The notes: generated by a model from the letters alone, not told the origin. Positions 17,245-26,160 are shown, numbered from the stretch's first letter. The stretch is 64,000 nt of DNA from Flavobacterium tistrianum (GCF_003254545.1 NZ_QJRH01000071.1:124001-188000), one strand, 5' to 3'. A program made the numbers and translations.

Positions 17245-18738
17245 TTAAAGGTGAGTAATTTTGTTTTTGTTGTCAATATAAATCATTCCAATAACAAAGC
17301 AGATTCCAGCAATAATTATAGGATACCATAATCCGTCCAAATAAAAATCGGCTTTGCCTGCTGTTTTGGCGTGTGATACAAAATAAGTGGAAATGGCAGG
17401 AAGCAATCCTCCAAAAATTCCATTTCCTACGTGATAAGGAAGAGACATAGAAGTATATCTGATTTTAGTTGGAAACATTTCGACTAAAAATGCGGCAATT
17501 GGACCATAAACCATGGTTACAAATAATACTTGAATAAAAACTAAGAAGGTTAATGTCCATTTATCGCTTGAATTAATTGTTACTGAAACGCTGGTTTGAG
17601 TATCTTTTTTGTCCAAATACGTTTTTTTCTCCTCCACGGATGTTCCGTCTGTATATTTTTTTTCTGTAATTGTAATAGAACTTCCATCAGCCTTGTTTTC
17701 AGTTGTGATTCTTGGAGTTTCAAGAATTTCTGTTTTCTTGCTTACATCAGTTGTATCGTACATCATCTTGTAAATAGGTCTGTATGATACTATGGCAATC
17801 AACATTCCAAACATCATTATGTATTTGCGGCCAATTTTGTCGCTCAACCATCCGAAAACAATAAAAAATGGAGTTCCAATTAAAAGAGCAATTCCTAATA
17901 ATTGATCAACTTGCGAAGAATCAACATTCATAACCGTTTTCATAAAACTCATAGCATAAAATTGCCCCGTATACCAGACAACACCTTGTCCCATCGTAGC
18001 TCCGAATAAAGCTAGAAGAACAAATTTTAAATTGTATCTGTTTCCAAAACTTTCTTTTAGTGGGTTAGTGCTTGTAGTTCCTTCTTTTTTAGCTTTGGCG
18101 AAAACAGGAGATTCATCCATGTTTTTTCTAATTAAATAGGAGACTCCAACCATTGCAATTGAAACCCAAAAAGGAACGCGCCATCCCCATAAATCAAAAG
18201 CTTCAGGAGAAAGGACGCTTTTGGTTGCCAAAATAACCATCAGTGAAATAAACAAACCAACAGTTGCAGTAGTCTGAATCCAAGAAGTCCAATATCCTTT
18301 TTCTCCTGCAGGCGCATGTTCGGCAACATATGTCGCTGCGCCACCATATTCTCCTCCAAGAGCAAGACCTTGAAGCAAGCGTAAAATTAAAACCAATAAA
18401 GGAGCGAGAAAACCAATTGTGTCATAACTCGGAATACAACCAATTAAAAAAGTAGAACCGCCCATTAATAATAAGGTAGCCATAAAAGTATATTTACGTC
18501 CAATAATATCTCCAAGCCTTCCAAAAAATAAAGCTCCAAATGGTCGAACTACAAATCCAGCGGCAAATGTGGCCAAAGTAGATAAAAATGCAGCAGTTGG
18601 ATTGCCACTAGGAAAAAATTTTGTTGAAATGACGACAGCCAAACTGCCAAAGATGTAAAAATCGTACCACTCGATCATGGTTCCCATAGAAGAGGCCGAA
18701 ATTACTTTCCAAATGCCCTTAGTAGAAGTTTTGCTCAT
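17245..18738 (-). CDS. MFS metabolite:proton symporter with charged insertion
   Basis: 497-residue transporter of the ProP/ShiA-like MFS group, probably a carboxylate or osmolyte proton symporter. Family signals are GTMIEWYDFYIFGSLA (about 18-33), RPFGALFFGRLGDIIGRKYTF (about 65-85) and LLQGLALGGEYGGAATYVAEH (about 121-141). A polar, lysine- and threonine-rich stretch of about 65 residues (about 327-391; EILETPRITTENKADGSS, then EKKYTDGTSVEEKKTYLDKK) sits between transmembrane segments of the C-terminal half, where relatives have a short loop. The substrate cannot be told from sequence. A small membrane protein gene follows in the same operon. Confidence 0.85.
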   Translation of the reverse strand: MSKTSTKGIWKVISASSMGTMIEWYDFYIFGSLAVVISTKFFPSGNPTAAFLSTLATFAAGFVVRPFGALFFGRLGDIIGRKYTFMATLLLMGGSTFLIGCIPSYDTIGFLAPLLVLILRLLQGLALGGEYGGAATYVAEHAPAGEKGYWTSWIQTTATVGLFISLMVILATKSVLSPEAFDLWGWRVPFWVSIAMVGVSYLIRKNMDESPVFAKAKKEGTTSTNPLKESFGNRYNLKFVLLALFGATMGQGVVWYTGQFYAMSFMKTVMNVDSSQVDQLLGIALLIGTPFFIVFGWLSDKIGRKYIMMFGMLIAIVSYRPIYKMMYDTTDVSKKTEILETPRITTENKADGSSITITEKKYTDGTSVEEKKTYLDKKDTQTSVSVTINSSDKWTLTFLVFIQVLFVTMVYGPIAAFLVEMFPTKIRYTSMSLPYHVGNGIFGGLLPAISTYFVSHAKTAGKADFYLDGLWYPIIIAGICFVIGMIYIDNKNKITHL

Positions 18739-18864
18739 AAAACTGCTTTGAGATCTTATTAATGAATGAAATATAAAAATACAGTTTTACGAATATATAA
18801 GATTATTTTTTATTCAGTCAATACTTTTTTAACAAAAACTATTAATTTGTTGACTTTTGAGTTT

Positions 18865-18960
18865 TACCGCAAAGGCGCAAAGAAAAAGCGCAAAGGTTCA
18901 CAAAGTTTTTAAATCAAACTTTGCGAACCTTTGCGTAAACCCTAGCGTTCTTTGCGGTTT
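18865..18960. repeat. CAAAG-rich long inverted repeat, copy 1
   Basis: Imperfect palindrome with arms of about 45 bases. The left arm carries accgcaaag, gcgcaaaggttc and acaaagttt; the right arm carries aaactttgcgaacctttgcg and ctttgcggttt. The loop is about 7 bases. A longer relative lies at 45859-46069. No protein-coding sense is apparent. It is likely a dispersed intergenic (REP/MITE-like) element. Confidence 0.7.
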
Positions 18961-18980
18961 AAAAAAAACAGAAAAGTATA

Positions 18981-19013
18981 GAAAACAAAAAACCCACTCG
19001 TTTGAGTGGGTTT
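18981..19013 (-). terminator. terminator downstream of tRNA-Phe
   Basis: Perfect 9-bp stem aacccactc/gagtgggtt with a 4-base loop, followed on the minus strand by TTTTGTTTTC. It is three bases past the tRNA 3' end. Confidence 0.85.
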
Positions 19014-19015
19014 CG

Positions 19016-19088
19016 TGGTACCTCCAGGGATCGAACCAGGGACACATGGATTTTCAGTCCATTGCTCTACCATCTGAGCTAAGGTACC
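19016..19088 (-). tRNA. tRNA-Phe (anticodon GAA)
   Basis: 73-nt tRNA read on the minus strand. The acceptor stem pairs GGTACCT with AGGTACC (a 7-bp stem) and the discriminator is A. The anticodon loop CTGAAAA gives anticodon GAA, and the T loop GGTTCGATCC is intact. The 3' CCA is not encoded (ACG follows), so it must be added after transcription. A canonical Bacteroidota promoter lies just upstream and a terminator just downstream, so it is a single-gene unit. Confidence 0.97.
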
Positions 19089-19104
19089 GTGCTTGTTGCG
19101 GGTG

Positions 19105-19134
19105 CAAATATATAATCATTTTTGGTTTGTGCAA
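19105..19134 (-). promoter_or_regulatory. tRNA-Phe promoter
   Basis: On the minus strand TTG, 19 bases, then TATATTTG: an exact fit to the Bacteroidota TTG/TAnnTTTG promoter. It ends 16 bases before the tRNA 5' end. Confidence 0.75.
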
Positions 19135-19187
19135 AACATTTTTTAGAAAAAATCTATTCGTATCTTCGCAAAAGCAAAAAAGGAAAT

Positions 19188-19922
19188 ATGATTTTAACGG
19201 TTGATGTTGGGAATACCAGAATTAAAGCATCTGTCTTTGAGGGTAATACTGCTCTCGAAAATTTTGTTTTTGAAAAAAATGAACTCGAAAAAAAAATTGA
19301 AAAAATTTTAGAAAAATATCCAAAATGCTCCGATTTGGTTGTTGCTTCGGTAGGGAATATCGAAAAACAATCCTTTTTAACTTTCGAAAATAGACTTAAA
19401 GTTCATTTTTTTACTCACGAAGATGTTTTTCCTTTTCATAATAAATATGCAACTCCAAAAACTTTGGGGATAGACAGAATGATTTTGGCAGCAGGGGCAA
19501 CGCTTCAATTTCCAAAACAAAACCGTTTGGTTATAGATGCTGGAACTTGCATTACCTACGATTTTATCGACGAAAATGACAATTATTTAGGAGGAGCTAT
19601 CTCTCCAGGTCTTCGTTTGAGATATGAATCACTGCATAATTTTACAGCCAGACTGCCGTTACTAACCTTAGAAGAACCCGATTCTTATGTGGGAAATTCT
19701 ACGGCACAAGCCATACATTCTGGTGTTGTCAATGGTTTCGTCTATGAGATTGACGGTTTTATCGATGAATATCGAAAACAGTTTTCAAATTTTATCATAA
19801 TTTTAACGGGAGGCGATGCAGATTTTTTGGCTAAACGATTAAAAAATACCATATTTGCCAATTCAAATTTCCTTCTGGAGAGTTTGAGCCAAACATATCA
19901 ATATAAAATCGACAATGATTAA
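19188..19922 (+). CDS. coaX: type III pantothenate kinase
   Basis: 244-residue ASKHA-fold kinase for the first step of coenzyme A synthesis. Visible motifs are DVGNTRIKASVF at the N-terminus (phosphate-binding), the TPKTLGIDRMILAAGA segment, DAGTCITYDF and the GGAISPGL loop. The ATG at 19188 is chosen because it starts MILTVDVGNTR, the normal N-terminus of CoaX, and AAAAAGGAAAT lies just before it. An upstream in-frame start would run back into the tRNA promoter area. A near-consensus -7 box TATCTTCG lies at 19161-19168. The gene overlaps the next one by 8 bases. Confidence 0.93.
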   Translation: MILTVDVGNTRIKASVFEGNTALENFVFEKNELEKKIEKILEKYPKCSDLVVASVGNIEKQSFLTFENRLKVHFFTHEDVFPFHNKYATPKTLGIDRMILAAGATLQFPKQNRLVIDAGTCITYDFIDENDNYLGGAISPGLRLRYESLHNFTARLPLLTLEEPDSYVGNSTAQAIHSGVVNGFVYEIDGFIDEYRKQFSNFIIILTGGDADFLAKRLKNTIFANSNFLLESLSQTYQYKIDND

Positions 19923-21144
19923 AAAAGTAATACTAAGCGCTTGTTTGCTTATATCGTTCGTTTCATTCGCTCAACAAGGTACTGCTTCACCTTATTCTTT
20001 TTTCGGAATAGGAGATGTGAGATTCAAGGGAACTCTTGAAAACAGATCTATGGCAGGAGTTGCAGTAGAACAAGATACGATTCACTTAAATTTAGAAAAT
20101 CCGGCAAGTTATGCCAGCTTAATTCAGACAACTTTTACAGTTGGAGGAACATTTGCGACTTCAAATTTAAAAACGGATTCTGCATCAGAAAAAGCACAGC
20201 GTTCTACTTTTGATTATTTAGCATTAGGAATTCCAATGGGGAAATTTGGTGCTTCATTTGGTTTGATCCCTGTAACTTCAGTAGGATACAAAATTCGTAA
20301 CGACAATTCTGCAACAGAAGGTGCAACAAGTTCACAACTTGATGGAAAAGGTGGTGTAAATAAAGTGTATTTTGGTTTATCATACAAAATAATGAAAGAC
20401 TGGAATATCGGGGTTGACGCGCAGTATAACTTTGGAAAAATTACTACAACAAGTGTTGAGGCAATTACAGGAGTTCAAAACGGTACAGCAGAAGTTAATA
20501 CTTCTGAACTTTCAGGTATGGGATTCAGTTTTGGGACTATGTACCAGAAAAAGATCTATAAAAAGACGAGCATATTCTCGAGTTTGAGTTATTCTTTTGC
20601 GAGTAATCTGAACTCAGATAATACGAGAGTTATTTCAGTTCAAGGAGATCCAGCAGCTTATGCAGTTCCAACAGAATCAACAAAATTAAAACTCCCAAAC
20701 AAGCTAAGCATTGGTTTAGGTATTGGTGAAGCTAGAAAATGGCTTGTTGGAGCAAATATGACTTTTCAGGGAGATGGACAATTAGCAAATTACTATAACG
20801 CAGCCGATAATGTAAGATACGAGAGCTATTCTAAATATGCTCTTGGAGGTTATTATCTTCCAAATTATAATTCTTTTACTAGCTATATGAGCAGAATTAC
20901 GTATAGAGCTGGTTTGAAATACGAGAAAATAGGTTTAATCGTGAACAACGAATCAATTAAAGATATCGGAATGTCATTAGGAGCAGGAATTCCAATTCCA
21001 GGATCTTTCTCAAATGTAAACTTCGGAATCGAATTTGGTAAGCGTGGTACAACTGCTGCAGATTTAGTACAAGAAAACTATGTTAATTTCAGTGTGAGTT
21101 TCTCTTTCAACGATAAATGGTTCGTGAAGAGCAAATACCAATAA
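19915..21144 (+). CDS. outer-membrane beta-barrel protein, function unknown
   Basis: 409-residue secreted protein with signal peptide (about 1-19, ending FVSFAQ). The mature part starts with GTASPYSFFGIGD and is rich in alternating beta-strand patterns, as in FadL/PorV-like barrels of Bacteroidota. Short repeated features include GLSYKIMKDWNIGVDAQYNFG and a final NFSVSFSFNDKWFVKSKYQ. It overlaps coaX by 8 bases and is followed by lptC, a conserved arrangement in flavobacteria suggesting an envelope role. The substrate or function cannot be assigned. Confidence 0.75.
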   Translation: MIKKVILSACLLISFVSFAQQGTASPYSFFGIGDVRFKGTLENRSMAGVAVEQDTIHLNLENPASYASLIQTTFTVGGTFATSNLKTDSASEKAQRSTFDYLALGIPMGKFGASFGLIPVTSVGYKIRNDNSATEGATSSQLDGKGGVNKVYFGLSYKIMKDWNIGVDAQYNFGKITTTSVEAITGVQNGTAEVNTSELSGMGFSFGTMYQKKIYKKTSIFSSLSYSFASNLNSDNTRVISVQGDPAAYAVPTESTKLKLPNKLSIGLGIGEARKWLVGANMTFQGDGQLANYYNAADNVRYESYSKYALGGYYLPNYNSFTSYMSRITYRAGLKYEKIGLIVNNESIKDIGMSLGAGIPIPGSFSNVNFGIEFGKRGTTAADLVQENYVNFSVSFSFNDKWFVKSKYQ

Positions 21145-21195
21145 TCAAAATATATTATCTTTTAGAAGCTCATTACAATTTACTACATTTGGCAA

Positions 21196-21753
21196 ATGAA
21201 TTTACCAAAAAGATATAGTCTCATAGCTGTCACAGTTTTTGCTGTGACACTATTTTTTGGATGCGAAAGTAATTTTAAAGAAGTTCAGAAAATTAACTTC
21301 TCAGAATTTGTTCCCGCCAGTGATGCCGATACTGTAAATATTAAATATACAGATTCTGGACGAATTACAGGTGTTTTGATAAGTCCGAAAATGTTAGACT
21401 ATTCAAATCTTGATTTTCCTTTTACAGAATTTCCGAAAGGAATTGATGTTACTTTATATGATAAAAAGCAAAAGCGTACCTTTATAAAAGGTAATTATGC
21501 CGTTTCTTATAAAAATACTGGAATCATTGATTTGATAGGAAAAGTGAAAATTACTTCAGAAGCGGGACAGGTTTTAGAAACGGAACAATTGTATTTTGAC
21601 CAAAAAAATGAGTGGTTTTATACAGAAAGAAAGTTTAAATTGACTGATAAAAAAGGAGTTTCCTACGGTCAGGGAATAGATTTTAGCAAAGATTTTAAAG
21701 TGATCAATTCGCAGCGAATAAGCGGTGAAATTGAATCAGACAAAGAATTATAA
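21196..21753 (+). CDS. lptC: LPS export periplasmic protein LptC
   Basis: 185-residue LptC-like protein bridging the LptBFG transporter and LptA in lipopolysaccharide export. The N-terminus has a hydrophobic segment ending with a lipobox-like cysteine (LFFGCES, about C23), then a beta-jellyroll-like region (GRITGVLISPKMLDYSNLDFPFTEFPKGIDVTLYD in broken form). LptC of Bacteroidota is often a lipoprotein. The sequence TACATTTG sits only 4 bases before the ATG (21184-21191), which could indicate a leaderless transcript. Confidence 0.85.
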   Translation: MNLPKRYSLIAVTVFAVTLFFGCESNFKEVQKINFSEFVPASDADTVNIKYTDSGRITGVLISPKMLDYSNLDFPFTEFPKGIDVTLYDKKQKRTFIKGNYAVSYKNTGIIDLIGKVKITSEAGQVLETEQLYFDQKNEWFYTERKFKLTDKKGVSYGQGIDFSKDFKVINSQRISGEIESDKEL

Positions 21754-21757
21754 TATT

Positions 21758-21952
21758 ATGGGTTATTTAAAATATACACAATACGTTTACATCCTTTTTG
21801 CAGTTTTCTTTACCTATGATGGTATTGTAAAACTAAATGAAGGAGACGAGAGCTATCCTTTTTATTTTGTAATTGCGGGAATGGCTATTTTTATGTTTTT
21901 CTTTAGGAGAAGATTTCTTAATAGGCATAACGATCGAAACAAAAACCAATAA
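21758..21952 (+). CDS. small membrane protein between lptC and corC-like gene
   Basis: 64-residue protein with two hydrophobic helices (about 5-22 and 29-46) and a basic tail (FRRRFLNRHNDRNKNQ). The ATG at 21758 begins MGYLKYTQYVY, 4 bases after the lptC stop, and the gene ends 2 bases before the next start, so translational coupling is likely. Function unknown; position suggests an envelope role. Confidence 0.75.
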   Translation: MGYLKYTQYVYILFAVFFTYDGIVKLNEGDESYPFYFVIAGMAIFMFFFRRRFLNRHNDRNKNQ

Positions 21953-21954
21953 AA

Positions 21955-23211
21955 ATGGAAATTAGTATTATAATAATATGTTTAATACTAGCAGCCTTTT
22001 TCTCTGGGATGGAAATCGCTTTTACATCCGCAAACAAAATTTATCTCGAGATTGAAAAGAAACAAGACGATTTTCTGTCTCGAATCTTAACCAAGCTAAC
22101 CGAAAATCCATCCAAATTTATTGCTGCCATGCTTATTGGCAACAATGTAGCATTGGTGATTTACGGTTTTTTTATGGGCGATCTAATTTTAGGTTGGATA
22201 GCTTATTTTGGTTTTGTCTTTTCTGATTGGTGGAATATACTCATTCAGACGCTTCTGGCGGCATTCATCGTATTGCTGACTTCAGAATTTTTTCCGAAAG
22301 TTTTTTTTCAAATTTATGCCAATTCTTTAATTAAAATTCTAGCACTTCCGGCTTATTTATTCTACAGATTATTTTATTACATTTCGACTTTCTTTATTTG
22401 GATAGCAGATTTTGTATTGAGTAAATTTTTCAAAACAGAAGGAAGTCAAATTCATTTGTTTAGCCGAATTGAACTAGGAAATTATATTACAGAACAAATG
22501 AGTACAGTTGAAGAAGATGAAGAAGTAGATTCTGAAATTCAGATTTTTCAAAATGCTTTAGAATTTTCAAATGTAAAGGCGCGCGATATTATGACGCCTC
22601 GAACAGAAATTGTAGATGTAGATTTGTTTGATACTGTAGATGATCTTAAAGCAATGTTTATTGAGACGGGTTATTCTAAAATAATTATAAGCCAAAATTC
22701 ATTAGATGATATTGTAGGTTATGTTCATTCATTTGATTTGTTTAAAAAACCAGCAACAATAAAATCGGTTTTAATGACAGTTGAGTTTGTTCCAGAAACT
22801 ATTTTAATAAAAGATGTGCTGAATTTATTAATCAAAAAGCGAAAAAACGTTGCAGTTGTTTTAGATGAATATGGAGGAACTTCTGGAATTGTTACGATTG
22901 AAGATATTGTGGAAGAGCTTTTTGGAGAAATTGAAGACGAGCACGATTTAGACGAAGAATTAATTGAAGAACAAATAGGAGAAGGCAAATATTTGTTTTC
23001 AACCCGATTAGATGTTGAGTACTTGAACGAAACCTATAAATTGATGATTCCAGAAGAGGATTCTTATGGAACATTAGGAGGTTTTATTGTGTATCATACA
23101 AAAGAAATCCCACAAAAGGGCGATAAAATTGTAATAGATAAGTTTCATTTTTTTATTGAAGAGGCTTCAAATAAGAAAATAGAACTAGTCAAATTGACAA
23201 TTAAAGAGTGA
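21955..23211 (+). CDS. CorC/HlyC-family CNNM and CBS domain membrane protein
   Basis: 418-residue hemolysin-family protein. An N-terminal CNNM (DUF21) domain has about four membrane helices (about 1-165, starting IIIICLILAAFFSGMEIAF). A CBS pair follows (about 200-320, ARDIMTPRTEIVDVD and VVLDEYGGTSGIVTIEDI), then a C-terminal CorC_HlyC domain (about 345-415). Relatives act in Mg2+/Co2+ efflux or, in flavobacteria, include the gliding-associated GldE. This copy is not placed with gld genes, so GldE is not claimed. It is the last gene of the coaX-lptC run before ppiD. Confidence 0.88.
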   Translation: MEISIIIICLILAAFFSGMEIAFTSANKIYLEIEKKQDDFLSRILTKLTENPSKFIAAMLIGNNVALVIYGFFMGDLILGWIAYFGFVFSDWWNILIQTLLAAFIVLLTSEFFPKVFFQIYANSLIKILALPAYLFYRLFYYISTFFIWIADFVLSKFFKTEGSQIHLFSRIELGNYITEQMSTVEEDEEVDSEIQIFQNALEFSNVKARDIMTPRTEIVDVDLFDTVDDLKAMFIETGYSKIIISQNSLDDIVGYVHSFDLFKKPATIKSVLMTVEFVPETILIKDVLNLLIKKRKNVAVVLDEYGGTSGIVTIEDIVEELFGEIEDEHDLDEELIEEQIGEGKYLFSTRLDVEYLNETYKLMIPEEDSYGTLGGFIVYHTKEIPQKGDKIVIDKFHFFIEEASNKKIELVKLTIKE

Positions 23212-23259
23212 TTTTTTAAATTAATGAAAAAAAATGTTGAAAATAAAACGCTAGTTGTA

Positions 23260-23288
23260 TTGTTATTAACTAGATAATTGTATTTTCG
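23260..23288 (+). promoter_or_regulatory. candidate promoter of the PpiD-like gene
   Basis: TTG (23260-23262), 18 bases, then TATTTTCG (23281-23288), one change from TAnnTTTG. It lies 30 bases before the start codon. Confidence 0.5.
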
Positions 23289-23318
23289 CAAACTGAATAT
23301 AAAATTAACGATAATAAA

Positions 23319-25418
23319 ATGGCAGTTTTAGCAAAAATTAGACAGCGTTCCGCTTTATTGATAGGAGTTATTGCACTTGCATTATTTGCATTTATAATAC
23401 AAGATCTATTCACAAGAGGAACATTCGGTCAAAGTTCAAAAGATGTAGGAAGCATCGATGGAAAAGATATTTCATTTGAAGACTTTAGAGTTAAAGTTAG
23501 TAATGTTGAAAAAAGTGGGCAAGGGATAACTTCCACTGAAGCTGCAAACAGAGTTTGGGATCAAGAAGTTTCAATCGCTTTATTGTCATCACAATTTGAT
23601 AAATTAGGATTGAGAGTTGGTGAAAAACACATTTTAGAGGTTTTAAAATCAGATCCAAATATTGGTAAAAACCCAATGTTCTTAAACGCAGCAGGAATGT
23701 TTGATGTTGTTAAGTTCAAAGATTATTTTAAATCAAATCCAGAAGCAGCACAATACATCGCACAAAAAGAGAAAGATGCTGAATTGAACGCGAAATTTCA
23801 AATCTATAATACTTTAATTAAATCAGGACTTTACACAACTGCTAGTGAAGGAAAATTAAAGTATGAAATGGAAACTAATAAAGTAAGTTTTGCTTTTGCA
23901 GCTGCTCCTTATTCTTCTATTAAAGATAGTGAAGTTAAAATCTCTGATGATGAGATCGTAGCTTACATGAAGAAAAATGAGAAAAAATTCAAAGCAGATG
24001 CAACTCGCGAAATTCAGTATGTATTAGTTGAAGATAAAGCATCTAAAGAAGATGAGGCTGAAATTAAAGCTAAATTAACTGCATTATTATCAGGAAGTGT
24101 TGTTTACAATGCAAAAACAGGTAAAAACGATACATTGCCAGGATTCAAAAACGCTACAAACGTTGCTGAATTTGTAAACGCAAATTCTGATGTTCCTTAC
24201 GATTCTACTTACGTTCCTAAAAATGCATTGCCAGCTGTTGATGCTGACAAATTATTCAGCTTGCCAGCTGGAGCAATCTACGGACCATACGTTTATGGAA
24301 GATACTATGCAATTTCTAAATCTCAAGGATTTAAAGCTGGAGTTAATGCAAAAGCTAGCCATATCTTAATTGGTTACGAAGGATCTCAAACTCCAAATCC
24401 AAAAGAAAAAAGAACTAAAGAAGAAGCTAAAGCTAAAGCTGAAGAAATTTTAGCACAAGTTCAAGCTAATCCAGATAGTTTTATGATGTTGGCTTTTACA
24501 AGTTCTGATGATTCATCTGCACAGCAAGGTGGTGATTTAGGATATTTTGGGCCAAACCAAATGGTAAAACCTTTCAATGATTTTGTATTCAGCAACGGAA
24601 TTGGTAAAGTTGGTTTAGTTGAAACTCCTTTCGGATTTCACATTATCAAAATTACAGACAAACAAGACGGAATTCGTTTAGCTACTATTGCTCAAAAAAT
24701 CGAGCCTTCTGAAGCTACTTCTGATAAAGTATTTACATTGGCAACTAAATTTGAAATGGATGCTGCTGATAAAGATTTCAATGCTGCAGCAAAAGAATTA
24801 GGTTTAAAAGTTGCTCAGCCAGTTAATGCAAAAGCTATGGATGAAGCGTTTGGACCATTAGGAAACCAACGTAACATTGTAAGATGGGCTTTTGATAAAG
24901 AAACAAGCAAAGGAGACGTAAAACGTTTTGAAATTGCAAACATCGGACACGTTATCGCACAATATAAAGGTGAAAACAAATCTGGTTTAGTTTCTGTTGA
25001 TATGGCAAGACCTTATGTAGAACCAATCTTGAAAAACAAGAAAAAAGCAGAATTATTGAAAGCTAAAATGCAAGGTTCAAGTCTTGAAGCTATCGCTAAA
25101 GCTGCAGGAGTTGCTATTCAGCAAGCTACTGATGTAACTCTAGATAATCCAGTTTTACCTGGTGGAGTTGGGCAAGAGCCAAAAGTTGTAGGTAACGCAT
25201 TTGCTTTAACAGCAAATAAAATCTCTGCTCCAATTGAAGGAAATACAGGTGTTTATGTAGTTAAAAACATCAAAACTGTAAAAGCTCCTGCAATTGCTAA
25301 TCACGCTGCTTATGTAGAGAAAGTAAAAGCTCAAAGCGCTAATGATGCAAGCAGAGTATTGCCAGCGTTAAAAAACAATGCTAAAATTGAAGATAACAGA
25401 TTACAATTTAACTACTAA
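23319..25418 (+). CDS. PpiD-like periplasmic peptidyl-prolyl isomerase/foldase
   Basis: 699-residue membrane-anchored chaperone with one N-terminal transmembrane helix (about 13-31) and a SurA_N-like domain (about 35-200). A parvulin domain spans about 345-455 (AKASHILIGYEG, GGDLGYFGPNQMVKPF, VETPFGFHIIKITD). The C-terminal part is alanine- and lysine-rich. It would help folding of exported envelope proteins. It has its own promoter candidate and a strong terminator, so it is probably monocistronic, though the coaX-lptC-corC-ppiD order is common in this group. Confidence 0.88.
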   Translation: MAVLAKIRQRSALLIGVIALALFAFIIQDLFTRGTFGQSSKDVGSIDGKDISFEDFRVKVSNVEKSGQGITSTEAANRVWDQEVSIALLSSQFDKLGLRVGEKHILEVLKSDPNIGKNPMFLNAAGMFDVVKFKDYFKSNPEAAQYIAQKEKDAELNAKFQIYNTLIKSGLYTTASEGKLKYEMETNKVSFAFAAAPYSSIKDSEVKISDDEIVAYMKKNEKKFKADATREIQYVLVEDKASKEDEAEIKAKLTALLSGSVVYNAKTGKNDTLPGFKNATNVAEFVNANSDVPYDSTYVPKNALPAVDADKLFSLPAGAIYGPYVYGRYYAISKSQGFKAGVNAKASHILIGYEGSQTPNPKEKRTKEEAKAKAEEILAQVQANPDSFMMLAFTSSDDSSAQQGGDLGYFGPNQMVKPFNDFVFSNGIGKVGLVETPFGFHIIKITDKQDGIRLATIAQKIEPSEATSDKVFTLATKFEMDAADKDFNAAAKELGLKVAQPVNAKAMDEAFGPLGNQRNIVRWAFDKETSKGDVKRFEIANIGHVIAQYKGENKSGLVSVDMARPYVEPILKNKKKAELLKAKMQGSSLEAIAKAAGVAIQQATDVTLDNPVLPGGVGQEPKVVGNAFALTANKISAPIEGNTGVYVVKNIKTVKAPAIANHAAYVEKVKAQSANDASRVLPALKNNAKIEDNRLQFNY

Positions 25419-25444
25419 TTAAAAAGTAATTAATCTCATATAAG

Positions 25445-25480
25445 ACCCGAAACGCTTCAAGTGTTTCGGGTTTTTCTTTT
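25445..25480 (+). terminator. terminator of the PpiD-like gene
   Basis: Stem cccgaaacgct/agtgtttcggg (one G-T pair) with a 3-base loop, followed by TTTTTCTTTTTT. It lies about 27 bases after the stop. Confidence 0.9.
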
Positions 25481-25699
25481 TTATAATTTACAGTAATTCT
25501 GTTTTGTAATTTTTTACTGTTAATTTTCTAAAAGTATATAGGAATTATCGAAATTTAATTTAAAAAACTTGTGATTTTCAAAATATTACAGTTAATTTGC
25601 TCGCTTTTTAATTTTAACATACTTTTGGCTTTTGCCACACAATAAAAATAAAGAAGAATAAATATCCAAAAAACAAAAGCTTTAATAACCAATCGTTCA

Positions 25700-26140
25700 A
25701 TGTTTTTTACTTTTAAATTTTTTAGAAGAAAGCCGAGAGTATATACCAAGATAGAAAGCCATATTTATGGTATAATTATCGAGCTTTTAAAAGTAGGCAG
25801 CACCGACATCAATGTTGATGAATTGGGTGGGAAGTATTATTTGAGTAACGAAGAACAGCATTTTAAAGTTACTATTTTGAGCAATGACAACGTGATTAGA
25901 TTAACCAATACGCACGATTCTGTTGCTGAAAAATATGATAAAATCTTTGTTGAAGATGTTTTAAGAGCTGTAAAAGAAGAGAAACACCGTCGAATGGAAG
26001 TGGTTTACGATTCGATTACCAATAGCATCGAAAAGATGGCAGAACGCTTGCACAATAGACTTATAGAGTCAAATGAACAAGACAAATCTGTTCGCCGTTT
26101 AGAGACAAAAGAGGTTAAAAACAGTAAAAAAGTAAACTAA
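25700..26140 (+). CDS. conserved-type hypothetical protein
   Basis: 146-residue soluble protein, not recognised. The N-terminus is basic and aromatic (MFFTFKFFRRKPRVYTKIES). The middle looks alpha/beta (YLSNEEQHFKVTILSNDNVIRLTNTHDSVAEKYDKIF), and the C-terminal third is a long charged helix, possibly coiled coil (AVKEEKHRRMEVVYDSITNSIEKMAERLHNRL in part) with a lysine-rich end. No signal peptide or membrane span is clear. It stands alone between the PpiD terminator and a converging kinase gene, ending about 20 bases from it. Codon use and a plausible start support it as a real gene. Confidence 0.6.
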   Translation: MFFTFKFFRRKPRVYTKIESHIYGIIIELLKVGSTDINVDELGGKYYLSNEEQHFKVTILSNDNVIRLTNTHDSVAEKYDKIFVEDVLRAVKEEKHRRMEVVYDSITNSIEKMAERLHNRLIESNEQDKSVRRLETKEVKNSKKVN

Positions 26141-26160
26141 AATAGCTTTTTTGAAAAGAT

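Noticed and set aside
18857..19204. Plus-strand reading frame of 115 codons
   Set aside because: It runs through the CAAAG repeat, the tRNA and its promoter. It is not a protein gene.
21955..23211. GldE gliding protein
   Set aside because: The domain set is shared with GldE, but no gliding genes are adjacent. A general CorC/HlyC call is safer.
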